38,227 nt of DNA from a virus: positions 1-38,227 of the IMG/VR virus record IMGVR_UViG_3300009488_000036; one strand, written 5' to 3'. Position 1 is the stretch's first letter. Each line of letters begins with the position of its first letter. Made by a program: the position numbers and the translations under genes. Positions 9,101 to 17,935 of the stretch are shown here, in pieces. Below the pieces are notes generated by a model that was not told the DNA's origin, searched no databases, and saw nothing but the letters and a program-made list of their open reading frames with translations.

Positions 9101-12100
9101 AGTCGTAGGCTCTATTCCCAGATTCCTCCACAGTTGGTCATAGACATCACCTATTGCTTCATCAGTAAAGCCTATATCAGCAGCTACTTTATTAAACTTT
9201 GAGGCATAGGCATCTGCCTGGTTTCTAGCAAGTAGGATGAAGTCTTCTCTTGGATGTATAGTTATATGATGGGATACTCTGGTAAGTCCTCGGTAGAGGT
9301 CATCACCTGTTGCTCCGAAGAGGTAAGCTAAGTGACTAGGAGTCAGTTCATCTACAATATCAGGTATGAAGTCAGGAACGTAGATAGGCTTATCTACTGA
9401 TTGAAGGAAGTTGCGACTAGCCCGCAGTCTAAGGTCTTTGAAGCGGCGAGAGTTAGTATCATACTCATCCCAGATAGAAGCTTTCTGTGTTCTCTGCTGT
9501 TGCCAGAACCTATTATCACGCCTACGCTTAGCAGTGCGAGGAATGACAGATTCTATTTCTGCTATCTTGTTACGAGTTGCTAGGATGTTATTCAGTTCAA
9601 GGCGAGAGATGTTATCTAAGTCGGTAAGGCGAGCTAGTTGAATATCAGACATCATTGGAGTAGGAGACACCACAGATGTAGGGTCAAGTACAAATATATC
9701 CTCACCAAAGCTAGTAGCAGTATAGCCCCTTCTCTTAAGAATACCTACCCATTCAGGCTCTGGGAATAGAAACAGACTATCAGACAATTCGCCTGTCTGA
9801 GCAGCTTTAAGGTCAGCAGCCCCCTTACCAACTACGCTAGTATACTCATCTAACAGGCTTGTAACTTCCGAAGACCCCACATCCAAAATATTCTGCTTCC
9901 CAGTTATAACAAACTCTGACACATCTCCATACTGTGCAGCCTGAGCACGACTACGAGATACGAATACTCCAGGGAAGTCTCTAGCTGCTCTCTCGGGAGA
10001 TGGAGCTCCTCTAAACACATTAATACCAGTAGCACCAGGAGCACCCTTAGCATTCTCCACTATCTGATTCATCATTCTCACTAGCTGCTCTTCTGAAGTA
10101 TCCATGAATTCTGCTAGTAGCTTAGCTGAACCAACTTCAAAGTCATCAAAGTCAGCAGGGCTAAGTTTAGCCTTTCTTAGCTCTGTCAACCTCCTATAGT
10201 CATGTATCCTCTCCCCAGTGCCTTCTATCATAGAAGTTATGCTCTGCATATCTCCAAGGAACTCATCTATGTTTCTAGGAGGATTAGCCAAGAAGGCATC
10301 TGCTTCACTCTTCAAGACATCTATCTGATTCTGTAGACTAACTAGTGACAACTCTCTTTCTGCTTCTATAAAGGCAGCAACCCTATCGTCTATGTTCTTG
10401 AAGATAGAGCCGTCCAGCACCTCATCTCTAATACCATTCTTAGTTATCATTCTTACTTCAGTAGCCCTATCAAAGGTTTTGCCCAGTTCCTTGCTAATCT
10501 GTCTCCGTTCCATAGTAAGCACATCTATATCAGCATGAGCTCTTACCTCAGCAGAGCCTACAGTTGAATCTGCTAGAATAACCCGCTCCAAGTCCTTAGC
10601 ATCACCTTTGGTAAAGGCAGTTATATTATCTAGCTCAGCTCTGTGGTTATCTAGTACCTGACTTATCGCTCTCATATCATCTGGAGCTACTTCTGTTAGA
10701 GCCTTCATATAGTGGACTTGGTAGTCATAGGATACTTGAGTAGAGTTAAGATGAGCCCACATATCATACTGGTCTTGGAAGCTACCAAGTTGGAAATCCT
10801 TACCAGCAATATTCATCTTCTTGCCTATAGTCTTGCCTCCAAGGAAAGGTATCCGTTCAGGTATAGTTACTTCCTTAGTTACAAATGGTATATTGCCTCC
10901 CTTGAACACTGCAGTTCTACCAGTCTTAGGGTCAATTATAGCCTGAGCTAGCCTTGCCTCTCCACGCTCAAACATATGGAGTTCATAAGGAGCATTAGCT
11001 AGACCTTTGAATAGTCTATTAGTCTCTGCAACTCCACCATAGGCTCTAGGATAGAGCACCTCAGCTCCACCAAGGAAGCTTCTCTGCATATTCTCAAAGA
11101 AGTTGAAAGGTCCAAAGTTCAGGAAGAGCAGATTCCACCTAGCTACTGGCATTACCACTCGGCGTTCCAGTGCTACCAATTGAGTCGAGTACAGTATATT
11201 ATCCATGTTTCTAACAAAGGCTGATACTGACCTACCTGCCTGAGTCATATGTTCAGTCAGAGGGCTATGAAGGTTAGAATATCTTATCCCTTCCATTCTA
11301 TTGAACAGGTTAAGCATAATGTCTTCAGGCACATCACCCTTAAGAGCGGCTAGGGAGTCCTTAGCTACTTTATCCTTAAGAGTAGATAGTTTAGCTGCCA
11401 TCTTCTCAACCGCTTCTTCAGTAGCTTCTACCCCAAGGTCAGCTATAATTTTACCAGCTGTTACTCTCTCACCCTGACCACTAAACATATTGAGTACTTC
11501 ATTATTAAAGTGAGCTAGGCGAGCAGTGTCCATAGTTACTTCTGCAGCTTCAGATATTACCTCCCCAGCAGGACCGTAGATAGGAGTTCTTATAGGCTCT
11601 AGTATCTTCTTGGCTGCTACGTCATCTAGATAGTTGAACTCTAATAGACCAGCCCCTGCCTTATTCATCAGGTTGTGGCCTTCATAAGGATTGTCCATAG
11701 TCTGCTTTATGCAAGCCTCAGCAGTATCTCTCAAGTCCTTAGCCGTCAGCCCCTTCATGCTACTAACATCTGGGAAGGCTCTGTCAAGTACAGCCTTAAA
11801 GTCCATAAAGCCTTTACGAGCAAAGTTCCTAGCCAATGTAGTAGCAGTTCGAGGAATCTGATAGCCTGCACCAAGAGTCCAGAATGCACCTTTGATAGGC
11901 TGCTTAGCTAGCCACATCCCACCTTGGAATGTAAGGTCAGCTCCTGCCATGAAGCCTTGCTCAAAGTCAATAATTAGATTACCTATCCTTGAGCCTCTGT
12001 TAGCCATTCTGCCACCCCTGGCTACTCCACCAAGCTTACCACCTATACCAGTAATAAGACCAAAGCCTATATAACTTATAGGGTCAAATGCTGCCTCAGT

Positions 12101-13249
12101 AGCTATCTTTGCATACCAAGGAGCATCCCACTCATTAAAGGCCATAGCAAGTGAAGCCCAGTTGCTCTCACCTTGTGAGCGGTAGAGGGTAAATTGTCTT
12201 TCCAGTTCAGCAGCATATGTATCTTCTGAAGTTTTGAATAGCCTATGAGTACCTATAATAGCAGCAGATGCAAGTGGTCTGGGAAGCATATTGAAGTACT
12301 TATCCAACATCTCCATAGTTGCCATCATAGGCTGAGTTACCATTAGTTTAGTAAACTCCCAAGGTGTGAGGCTAGGAGCTTCTGCCTGTAGAGCACCAGC
12401 CCGAATAAGGTTAAGCCTATCAGACTCTATAGCCCAGGCATTAGCCCGCTCTGTTAGCCAATCCTTAGCAGAATCAATCTCCTCATCTTGTAGCTCTATC
12501 TGGGCAAGTATGTCTCGAACGCCCTCTTCTGTCATATTCCTTGGCAGTTCTGCTACTCCAAAGGCAAAGGACTTAGCAATTTCATCTACAGTTAGATTAT
12601 GCACTCCTTTGAGCTCTAGTTTAGGTGCAGTTAGTACTTCATTTAGTACCTTAGACTGAGCCTCCCAAGTATCACCATCAAAGCCTTCTGGCAGTACGTT
12701 AGACAGATGCTTCATTCTATCGTATAGGTTAGTAAGCCATATGTTGTCGTCAGGTCTTAGAGCATCATTAGGAATGTAGTTAAGTACGTCCTCAGAGCGT
12801 TGGATTTTATAGTCAGGGATAGATAAATAGTTCGGTAGGGATATCATTACCTCCTGACGCCATCTAATAGACTTCAGTTCCTGAAGAGATAAGTCAAGCT
12901 CTACCTGTGCTTCTTCTATCTGCTGCTCGTAAACTGCTACATCGGTTAGTCTAAAGCTCAAGAATGGAAAGATAGGGAATATTCTCTCGCCCGCTCTAGG
13001 TAGTTCAAATGGAGCAGCAAATTTGAATCTACGGGCTAGACCTGCTCTTGCCTGCTCAGCTGCCATAGCCCTCTGCTCAGCCCTCCTTTGGGCTACTCCA
13101 AGTTGCTGTAGCTCCTGACCAAAGCCAGGAAAGAACTCAGGCTGCTCAACAGGTGGAGGCAATAAGAGCCTGCCAGCCTCACCCAGCTGCCAGCCTTTCT
13201 CTTCTAGTACTTTCTTAGTATATTCAGTAATTTCAGCTATGTCTGGCAT
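6122..13249 (-). CDS. Giant virion-associated polyvalent protein with ADP-ribosyltransferase-like domain(s) (2375 aa)
   Basis: Lies between portal and scaffold, where MuF-type or ejected head proteins often sit. SD GAGGAGTAAACT. The N-terminal region is helical and charged; about 389-430 is a Gly-rich hydrophobic stretch. Residues about 1677-1760 fit the R-S-E class ADP-ribosyltransferase plan: R1682 in IRIYRGQ, a T-N-V-T-S-R-R-S segment around 1699-1706, and E1745-S-E1747 in VIESELVIP. A second, weaker ART-like region lies at about 1076-1193 (VFRGAP with R1080, FVSRSRAQAAQYG, later GYTATSFGEDIFVLDP) but has no clear E-x-E. Residues about 1800-1830 are Trp/Phe/Arg-rich; the C-terminal 250 residues are helical. 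Injection with DNA, as for T4 Alt, is inferred from position and size. Confidence 0.7.
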   Translation of the reverse strand: MPDIAEITEYTKKVLEEKGWQLGEAGRLLLPPPVEQPEFFPGFGQELQQLGVAQRRAEQRAMAAEQARAGLARRFKFAAPFELPRAGERIFPIFPFLSFRLTDVAVYEQQIEEAQVELDLSLQELKSIRWRQEVMISLPNYLSIPDYKIQRSEDVLNYIPNDALRPDDNIWLTNLYDRMKHLSNVLPEGFDGDTWEAQSKVLNEVLTAPKLELKGVHNLTVDEIAKSFAFGVAELPRNMTEEGVRDILAQIELQDEEIDSAKDWLTERANAWAIESDRLNLIRAGALQAEAPSLTPWEFTKLMVTQPMMATMEMLDKYFNMLPRPLASAAIIGTHRLFKTSEDTYAAELERQFTLYRSQGESNWASLAMAFNEWDAPWYAKIATEAAFDPISYIGFGLITGIGGKLGGVARGGRMANRGSRIGNLIIDFEQGFMAGADLTFQGGMWLAKQPIKGAFWTLGAGYQIPRTATTLARNFARKGFMDFKAVLDRAFPDVSSMKGLTAKDLRDTAEACIKQTMDNPYEGHNLMNKAGAGLLEFNYLDDVAAKKILEPIRTPIYGPAGEVISEAAEVTMDTARLAHFNNEVLNMFSGQGERVTAGKIIADLGVEATEEAVEKMAAKLSTLKDKVAKDSLAALKGDVPEDIMLNLFNRMEGIRYSNLHSPLTEHMTQAGRSVSAFVRNMDNILYSTQLVALERRVVMPVARWNLLFLNFGPFNFFENMQRSFLGGAEVLYPRAYGGVAETNRLFKGLANAPYELHMFERGEARLAQAIIDPKTGRTAVFKGGNIPFVTKEVTIPERIPFLGGKTIGKKMNIAGKDFQLGSFQDQYDMWAHLNSTQVSYDYQVHYMKALTEVAPDDMRAISQVLDNHRAELDNITAFTKGDAKDLERVILADSTVGSAEVRAHADIDVLTMERRQISKELGKTFDRATEVRMITKNGIRDEVLDGSIFKNIDDRVAAFIEAERELSLVSLQNQIDVLKSEADAFLANPPRNIDEFLGDMQSITSMIEGTGERIHDYRRLTELRKAKLSPADFDDFEVGSAKLLAEFMDTSEEQLVRMMNQIVENAKGAPGATGINVFRGAPSPERAARDFPGVFVSRSRAQAAQYGDVSEFVITGKQNILDVGSSEVTSLLDEYTSVVGKGAADLKAAQTGELSDSLFLFPEPEWVGILKRRGYTATSFGEDIFVLDPTSVVSPTPMMSDIQLARLTDLDNISRLELNNILATRNKIAEIESVIPRTAKRRRDNRFWQQQRTQKASIWDEYDTNSRRFKDLRLRASRNFLQSVDKPIYVPDFIPDIVDELTPSHLAYLFGATGDDLYRGLTRVSHHITIHPREDFILLARNQADAYASKFNKVAADIGFTDEAIGDVYDQLWRNLGIEPTTLTPDSPTVMQMEEIRQELHRLHAAYKLPSVKANPSGDYRAVLWQGELHRVSRAGQHTEVISPLAGPRSSVVEGLTSGKAGYITFNYKKAGEMAVQTDRNLLSHADMSSLHELAAKEGQTTIVFSKKPMGPIELVEPIQVVSAPDVVKWRQYVNGVADDLDNLPMYAERVVPEADIGLGERIIEEAEFERLIEERARELAVQEGYTMEQARKLVTVPRRRDVMVDPEEINRIRSQVDKIAQETKANGDTLRDVTDIWQLEAHNDELQTIGRVAQGSPEYTQGIRKILNENYPSGYIRIYRGQGGALKPGEALEREFTNVTSRRSTAVDFQKSWVDRTGKELAPEIDDILIKVDDVLAIGSVIESELVIPSSVLKSRIEGPLRAPTAVRPQWWSNKEQAMTLARERHALAYPTYDNANIIDESMRAVFPFWNYELFRWRWIPRTWMRTPGTMTGLARWMNYTDQGYVPLPGTDLQLNPLRGSVWMGGLRSFYLKDFPEYYDQFPGMEQIDYIGRAGFFPGVHVMAPIVAFGALAGKPEWGELAPAWVRTGLSGLRAMSPEHIGKVLDIVYPDRFRDFQTMLTLGEEGYDADAIWRKKKQGITLTPEEEKLWLRAENRANGIKGILMQQTGIFRIRPQEYTQIRESMRLAIEDATGVPVAVQEQIDRMYPVTGKRFSDYYSLDVLQQKLLYEFESYRRWQGVTTPLYPSSWQLLDVKIRDYYEELDKVYNEARYEGVYEDGVTVRPSIVEANRQFISDEIGPDQWMGLRSDIQSGLGEAGRILGESPAYKDVPKTFDERAEMLEERGIPTPTQGPDQELLYYYYELRPEYKYSWESERMEMDFETYYAKIDILLESLDAAHRERLIQRIQADWTPMERLYWNVSREHLRPYRNLRDIVLREYDEEQVKHIRRFEVARGTEREELQEIIGPDGLKLISGFNKRLREARQRFRILDPLTDAWLNFFGRTDTLMSKEAEQMYEDLRKQYLTPDMIGSR

Positions 13250-13264
13250 AGTTTACTCCTCACC

Positions 13265-15025
13265 CTATGCTTCCCTTTGAGGCTCTCTGCCTCCACCAGG
13301 TAGTTGCGGTATAGCCTCAGGTCTACCCATACCTGGAACCTGACCTGGAGGGGGCTGTGCTGGCTGTTGAGGCCCTAGCATATTCAGAGCCATGTCTGAA
13401 GCTAGTTCGTAGAGTCTAGCAGAATCAACATCACCTATCCGAGTTAAGTAAGCAGCCTGTCTGCGATAGTACTGGATAAGAGCTATGATTGAGTTGCTAG
13501 GATGAAGTTCAGCTTGGTCAGCTCTAACCTGAGCTCTCTCCATTAGAGGGTCTGCGATATCTGGGAAGAGCTTTTTAGATACATAACTATAGCTTAACCT
13601 GAAGTCAGGGTCTAGCATACGGGCAGTTGTAGCTCTCTGCACTAAGTCCCCAGGAATCTCTACCTCATACTCGGCAGATACTCTCACACCTTCTGGTAGT
13701 GCGGTTGGATAGGCCCAACCGTAAGGTTTAACTCCTCGTGTCTTAATATCCTCTAGCCAGTCATTGTCCTCATCCTCATACTTGGCTATAAATGCCTGGT
13801 GGAAAGGCTTAATTATCTGGTTAGCAGAGGCAGCTATCTGACTCATTACATAAGCGGTCATTTGACCTTGTACACTTCCATACATAGACCAACTAACACC
13901 ACCTCGTTGCATCATAGCTTCAAGGTCTAGTTGAGTACTCCTGAGCTCTAGTGGTATAGGTGGAGTTCCAATGAAGTCAACTGAGTCATCAGGACCTCCC
14001 CTAAATATAGCCCCTCTGCGAAAGACATCCTCTGGCTTGACTATAGACTTACCACTCCTACTTCGTTCAAAGATTCTAGGTTGAGCAGTATCTCTCAGTA
14101 GCTGCATACTGAAGCTCCACCACTTATTCCAGGCTCGGTAGATGTTCTCATTGGTTGCTATAATCGCCTGCCCAATCTCAGCCTTCCAGCGGTCAACATT
14201 AGATTCCTGAGTCTGAAGTTTGAGAGTGGCTGAGTAAGTTGGTAGTGCTCCTTCAGTTAAACTGCCCATATCAGGTAGCCCACCAACTGGTGCTACATAT
14301 ATAGGCATACGCCTGAATCGGGTAGGTCCAAACTTCACCAGTTCTTTGTCTATCACTATTGCATTGTAGATGAGCTTAGTGAATGGGAACTCCTCTGCTA
14401 TCTCAGTCCACCAGTAGTCACAGATAGTTACATCCTTGCCGACAGCAGCTCTCCACTGGTTGTAGGCACTCCTGAACTTCCACCCATTCTCCCTAGCCAT
14501 AGCAACTGCCTGCTTGGAGCTTATCTTGTAGATGTGAGCAACCTCATCCAGTCCCAGTGCTCCATCCCACATAGGATAGACTTCAATAGGATTCCAAGGC
14601 TCGGCATAGCACCTCTTACCATCATCTGATACTATAGCAAACTCAGCATACCAGCCAGTTGCTAACATAAATCCAAGAGAAGTCCGCTGGAGGCTTTGCC
14701 TGGGGTTACCTCGGCGGAAGGTATTATGGACATCCTTCCAGGCAGTTCGGAAGAATGAGCTAACAGAAGCGACTGCATTAGCTGCTTCTAAATCTACTAG
14801 TTCATAGTCCTTAATCCTATGAGGTATGTCAGTGTCAAGGAGATGAAGCACCAAGTTGAATAGTGCCCTAGGATCATTACCTACAAAGGACTCCATCTTT
14901 TCAGTCTTGAGCTCATCTACCATCTCTATCATTCTGTACCAAGCACGCATCTTAGTATCTCTAGGAGACCAGAACTCTTTAAGCTCATTGCATCTCGCTA
15001 TAACTGATGTAGCATCATTCTTCAT
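13265..15025 (-). CDS. Portal protein (586 aa)
   Basis: Located directly after TerL, with SD GGAGGAAGCAA. It has the features of a portal: an early AWYRMIEM and F-V-G-N-D-P-R segment, a central beta/alpha wing with acidic residues, EPWNPIEVYPMWD (the 'P-x-x-V-x-P-M-W-D' segment seen in many portals), a long helical stem, and a disordered Pro/Gly/Gln-rich C-terminus. The portal forms the dodecameric ring through which DNA is packaged and released. Length is in the usual range. The assignment is by synteny and pattern. Confidence 0.85.
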   Translation of the reverse strand: MKNDATSVIARCNELKEFWSPRDTKMRAWYRMIEMVDELKTEKMESFVGNDPRALFNLVLHLLDTDIPHRIKDYELVDLEAANAVASVSSFFRTAWKDVHNTFRRGNPRQSLQRTSLGFMLATGWYAEFAIVSDDGKRCYAEPWNPIEVYPMWDGALGLDEVAHIYKISSKQAVAMARENGWKFRSAYNQWRAAVGKDVTICDYWWTEIAEEFPFTKLIYNAIVIDKELVKFGPTRFRRMPIYVAPVGGLPDMGSLTEGALPTYSATLKLQTQESNVDRWKAEIGQAIIATNENIYRAWNKWWSFSMQLLRDTAQPRIFERSRSGKSIVKPEDVFRRGAIFRGGPDDSVDFIGTPPIPLELRSTQLDLEAMMQRGGVSWSMYGSVQGQMTAYVMSQIAASANQIIKPFHQAFIAKYEDEDNDWLEDIKTRGVKPYGWAYPTALPEGVRVSAEYEVEIPGDLVQRATTARMLDPDFRLSYSYVSKKLFPDIADPLMERAQVRADQAELHPSNSIIALIQYYRRQAAYLTRIGDVDSARLYELASDMALNMLGPQQPAQPPPGQVPGMGRPEAIPQLPGGGREPQREA

Positions 15026-15040
15026 TTGCTTCCTCCACTA

Positions 15041-16711
15041 TCATTTCCCCCAACTGTCATCCCATCCTGCGCTTCCTTGATAACCTCTTGCTATTGGCAC
15101 AGCATCTCGGCAGGCTACAGCAATAGCAGCAGCATCATGGTGGTCATCAGCACCAACTACCAGTATGCCACTCTTAACCATAGCATTTCTGCGTATGTTC
15201 TTACACTGAGACCAGAATCTTACATCTTGACAGTCAATATCATCCAGGTGCCTGTTAAGTTCTGTTATCATATAAGGCTTGGTAGATACATTAGTCTGCC
15301 AGCCTACAGCCCTAACTGACTTGCCAGTTCTAACATCCTCACGCCAGTAGAGGTCGGAGTAGTCTCTAAGGTGAGAAACAATGTCTAGGTTGTCCTCAGG
15401 TGCTATTACTGCTGTATTGTAGTAGTGCCCAACTTCCTTCATATACTCAGCCGTCTCCCACTCATCATAAAAGCCAGCTAGAGTAGCACAGTGCTGCATT
15501 ATTGGATGAACTTCATTGCCATCCTTGTCCCTGTAACCTTCTGCAAAAGTCCATACTTGACCTACAGACTCAGATGTCTTACCTTTCCCAGGGTCAATGC
15601 TAATTAGGTAGCCTCTGCCTTCCTCTACATCGTGCCAGATTTCAAGTGTAGCAGATGTACCATTCTTAGGATTCACTATATTCTTTGTAATAGGTGCTGG
15701 CACACAGTTGCGTATCTTATCAGTTATTATGTCAGAGTTGTAAGCCTGGTCACCTGCTACAAGGAAGCAGCTCTCATCATCTTCAGGATACTCCTGCTCA
15801 AATAGCATAACAGTATCACCACTTCTGCGTAGGCTAGCCATTTCTGCCTTCTTATATCTCCTCCATCGAAGTTTAGCCATAGCCTCATACTCATCAAAGT
15901 TGTATACTTCCACTAGCAGTCTCATCATGATTACTTCATCTGAATGCAGATTGTTCAGAGGCTCTACAGCATCTCCAGATAGACAGAATGGGTCATCAGC
16001 ATACATCACATACTCAGGATGAATAAACCAGTGGTAGAAGTGAGGTTGATAGACTGACTGAGCTACAGTTGTTCCTTCTTTGGCGGCTCTATACATTTCG
16101 CAGAAAGGATTATCTTCACCATTGGCGGTAGACTGAACTCTTATCTTTGTTCCAGGCTTCAGTGGTACTCTCTGAACAGCTGAGCCAAATACCGCTTCAT
16201 GAGTGCCTAGGAGCCAGAAGGCATACTCATCCAGTAGCAGGTTATGTATTGCTTCACCTCTTCCTAGAGTGTAGCTTCTAGATGAGAATATGTACATTAC
16301 TGAGTAGTGCCCAGTATTCTTATCCTCCCAGGTAAGTTCCTCAGCTCCCTTATGCTCTAGCTTTGGAATAGTAGGGATTCTCTTAAGAAGGAAGCTGTGG
16401 AATCTCTTAGCCTTAAGGATGAGCCTCTTAGCACTAGTTTCATCGTAGCTTATAATGACTGACACAGTGCCATTGATAGTAATGTTGTCTAGGTAGAAGT
16501 CAGCCACATGAACTGACGTAGCACCCACCTGCCCAGGCTTGACATAGATGTCTCTAAAGCCTGAGTTCGTTATCATATCTGCTTGAATAGGATTTAGTAT
16601 GAAAGGAACAAGCCGCCTTTCCTTGTTCTCTATTTGGAGTAGTGACTCCATAGTCAACTGGCGGTTAGAGAATAGAGTCCGCAGAGCTTGGTCTTGAGTA
16701 ACAGTAGCCAC
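15041..16711 (-). CDS. Terminase large subunit (TerL, 556 aa)
   Basis: DNA-packaging motor ATPase and nuclease. The P-loop region is KPGQVGATS (58-66), Walker B is NLLLDE (157-162), and a coupling-motif region STANG lies at 194-198. The C-terminal RNase H-fold nuclease shows D373 in SIDPGKGK, E439/D440 in APEDN and D522/D523/D526 in ADDHHDAAAIA. The classical Walker A lysine position holds Ala (GATS). The start is GTG at 16711 with SD GGAAGAGATA. It follows the small-subunit candidate and precedes portal, the normal order. Confidence 0.9.
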   Translation of the reverse strand: MATVTQDQALRTLFSNRQLTMESLLQIENKERRLVPFILNPIQADMITNSGFRDIYVKPGQVGATSVHVADFYLDNITINGTVSVIISYDETSAKRLILKAKRFHSFLLKRIPTIPKLEHKGAEELTWEDKNTGHYSVMYIFSSRSYTLGRGEAIHNLLLDEYAFWLLGTHEAVFGSAVQRVPLKPGTKIRVQSTANGEDNPFCEMYRAAKEGTTVAQSVYQPHFYHWFIHPEYVMYADDPFCLSGDAVEPLNNLHSDEVIMMRLLVEVYNFDEYEAMAKLRWRRYKKAEMASLRRSGDTVMLFEQEYPEDDESCFLVAGDQAYNSDIITDKIRNCVPAPITKNIVNPKNGTSATLEIWHDVEEGRGYLISIDPGKGKTSESVGQVWTFAEGYRDKDGNEVHPIMQHCATLAGFYDEWETAEYMKEVGHYYNTAVIAPEDNLDIVSHLRDYSDLYWREDVRTGKSVRAVGWQTNVSTKPYMITELNRHLDDIDCQDVRFWSQCKNIRRNAMVKSGILVVGADDHHDAAAIAVACRDAVPIARGYQGSAGWDDSWGK

Positions 16712-16723
16712 TATCTCTTCCTT

Positions 16724-16954
16724 TTAATTCCTTCCGTTGATACGCTTCATAATTGTAGTAAGTTCTGCAAGAGCTCTGGTATGCTTCTCCCTAGTCTTCT
16801 GGTCTTTCTTGAGCAGGTTTTCTAGCCGCTCAGAGTGAGCCTCGTGCATATCGTGGACTCGGCGTTCAGTATCTCTTCTATCCTTGCGGTACATAAAGAA
16901 AATCAGGTATGCTAGGAGGGCTACAGGTCCTCCAATCAGTGCTCCTTCAATCAT
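16724..16954 (-). CDS. Small membrane protein with coiled coil; possible BhlA/UviB-type holin-like protein (76 aa)
   Basis: An N-terminal hydrophobic helix (about residues 4-21, GGPVALLAYLIFFMY) is followed by a basic turn and a long charged coiled coil to the end. This one-helix-plus-coil plan and the 'GP-x-A-L-L-x-Y-L-x-F' opening resemble BhlA/UviB-like holin-related proteins of Gram-positive phages. The start overlaps the stop of the 62-residue gene as ATGA, with SD AGGAGGACTCG. No endolysin is nearby, so a lysis role is unproven. Confidence 0.55.
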   Translation of the reverse strand: MIEGALIGGPVALLAYLIFFMYRKDRRDTERRVHDMHEAHSERLENLLKKDQKTREKHTRALAELTTIMKRINGRN

Positions 16955-17139
16955 CGAGTCCTCCTAAGTGGCATTCTTGCTCTACGACCTGTTGCTGGTC
17001 TACTATATCTCATTCTGCTAGCTGTTATTCTACCAACACTTCGAGGTTCTCTAATTCTTATTCGGCTCATCTGAGCCCGCTTGATGTTGCGTCTTGCTGC
17101 ATGGATGACCTTGGCTGTAACTGTCTTCCGCCTAGGCAT
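16951..17139 (-). CDS. Very basic small protein, unknown (62 aa)
   Basis: About one third Arg and Lys with almost no acidic residues. It overlaps the terminase small-subunit candidate by 8 nt upstream and the membrane protein by 4 nt (ATGA) downstream, fitting a translationally coupled chain. The weak point is the SD (GGTGGAGAAGGGAG runs right up to the start). It could be a nucleic-acid-binding or head-internal protein. An opposite-strand frame covers part of it, but the overlap chain favours this strand. Confidence 0.5.
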   Translation of the reverse strand: MPRRKTVTAKVIHAARRNIKRAQMSRIRIREPRSVGRITASRMRYSRPATGRRARMPLRRTR

Positions 17140-17695
17140 CTCCCTTCTCCACCTTAACAGTTTCAGTCCTGCTAATCTCTACTGAAGTAATAATATCCTG
17201 ATTCCTTCTTGTCCACTCAGCAAAGTTGAAGTCACCGCCAGTTCCACTAACTACCTGCTCAAGTATTTGGAGCTGTTGAGGCGTATAGTTGCTACGCATC
17301 TTGAGTAAGTACTGCTGGTCATAGGGAGACAGTGAAACTACTTTACCGTCTTTACCTTCCTCTAGCCCAAGTGAGATGCGGAGTACCTTGTAATCCTTCT
17401 CCAGCACCATTCGGAAGTTGCGGAAGAAGTCTAACTCAATGTACTCCTTAGATAGTTCCTTGCGAATTTCTGGAACCTGGAGTTCAAAGGTAGAGAATTC
17501 TGCCTCCTGCCTAACTTCCTCTAACCAGGACATAGAAAGACCGAGCATATATAGAGCTTCCTCAGGCATAAAGCCACAGGCTAGGTAGCCCAGATATCTT
17601 GCTCGGTAATCATCTTTTCTCCAAGGAATAAGGGAGGTTGCTACAGCTACTTCCTTTGGAGTATCTGAGGGAGGTAGAAGTTGAGGCTCTGTCAT
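17132..17695 (-). CDS. Probable terminase small subunit (187 aa)
   Basis: First gene of the late operon, right after its promoter and with SD ATAGGAGGTATTT. Residues about 28-60 (RARYLGYLACGFMPEEALYM, then LGLSMSWLEEVRQE) form a helix-turn-helix of the kind that opens small terminase subunits; a helical central region and an acidic/Thr-rich C-terminus follow. The small subunit recognises the packaging site and regulates TerL. The call depends mainly on position and the predicted HTH. Confidence 0.6.
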   Translation of the reverse strand: MTEPQLLPPSDTPKEVAVATSLIPWRKDDYRARYLGYLACGFMPEEALYMLGLSMSWLEEVRQEAEFSTFELQVPEIRKELSKEYIELDFFRNFRMVLEKDYKVLRISLGLEEGKDGKVVSLSPYDQQYLLKMRSNYTPQQLQILEQVVSGTGGDFNFAEWTRRNQDIITSVEISRTETVKVEKGDA

Positions 17696-17717
17696 AAATA
17701 CCTCCTATTGTAGTCTC

Positions 17718-17746
17718 AGTATACCATGTCATAGTTGCCATGTCAA
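17718..17746 (-). promoter_or_regulatory. Main late promoter (minus strand)
   Basis: Minus-strand TTGACA (17741-17746) and TATACT (17718-17723) with a 17-bp spacer, about 20 bp before the SD of the terminase small-subunit candidate. The -10 is followed by GA, like the scaffold promoter. It is back to back with the early promoter at 17796, leaving about 50 bp between the two -35 boxes where a regulator could act. Confidence 0.8.
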
Positions 17747-17795
17747 GGATAAAATATAATCGGGTGACAGTTTTTTATATAGTTGAATAGTACAG

Positions 17796-17825
17796 TTGAC
17801 AAGGCTACCACTTATATGGTATAAT
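17796..17825 (+). promoter_or_regulatory. Early promoter (plus strand) in the divergent control region
   Basis: TTGACA (17796-17801), 18-bp spacer, TATAAT (17820-17825) preceded by TATGG (extended -10 TG). A 166-bp leader follows before the ATG at 17992; it holds a short GCTCA/TGAGC inverted repeat near 17918-17936 but no clear gene. The 17696-17991 stretch is otherwise gene-free. Confidence 0.8.
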
Positions 17826-17935
17826 GAGATATAGAATGGTTAAGGTAGGAACCCAGAATAGATATTTGGATAAGTAGGTGTAATAAATCAGTTAAATGCT
17901 CGTACTGCCTGGAGCTCATTACTAATGGTGAGCCT

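Noticed and set aside
16909-17157. Plus-strand frame opposite the late small genes
   Set aside because: It runs against the coupled minus-strand chain (ATGA and 8-nt overlaps), has no SD and is Ser/Cys/His-rich as shadows are here.
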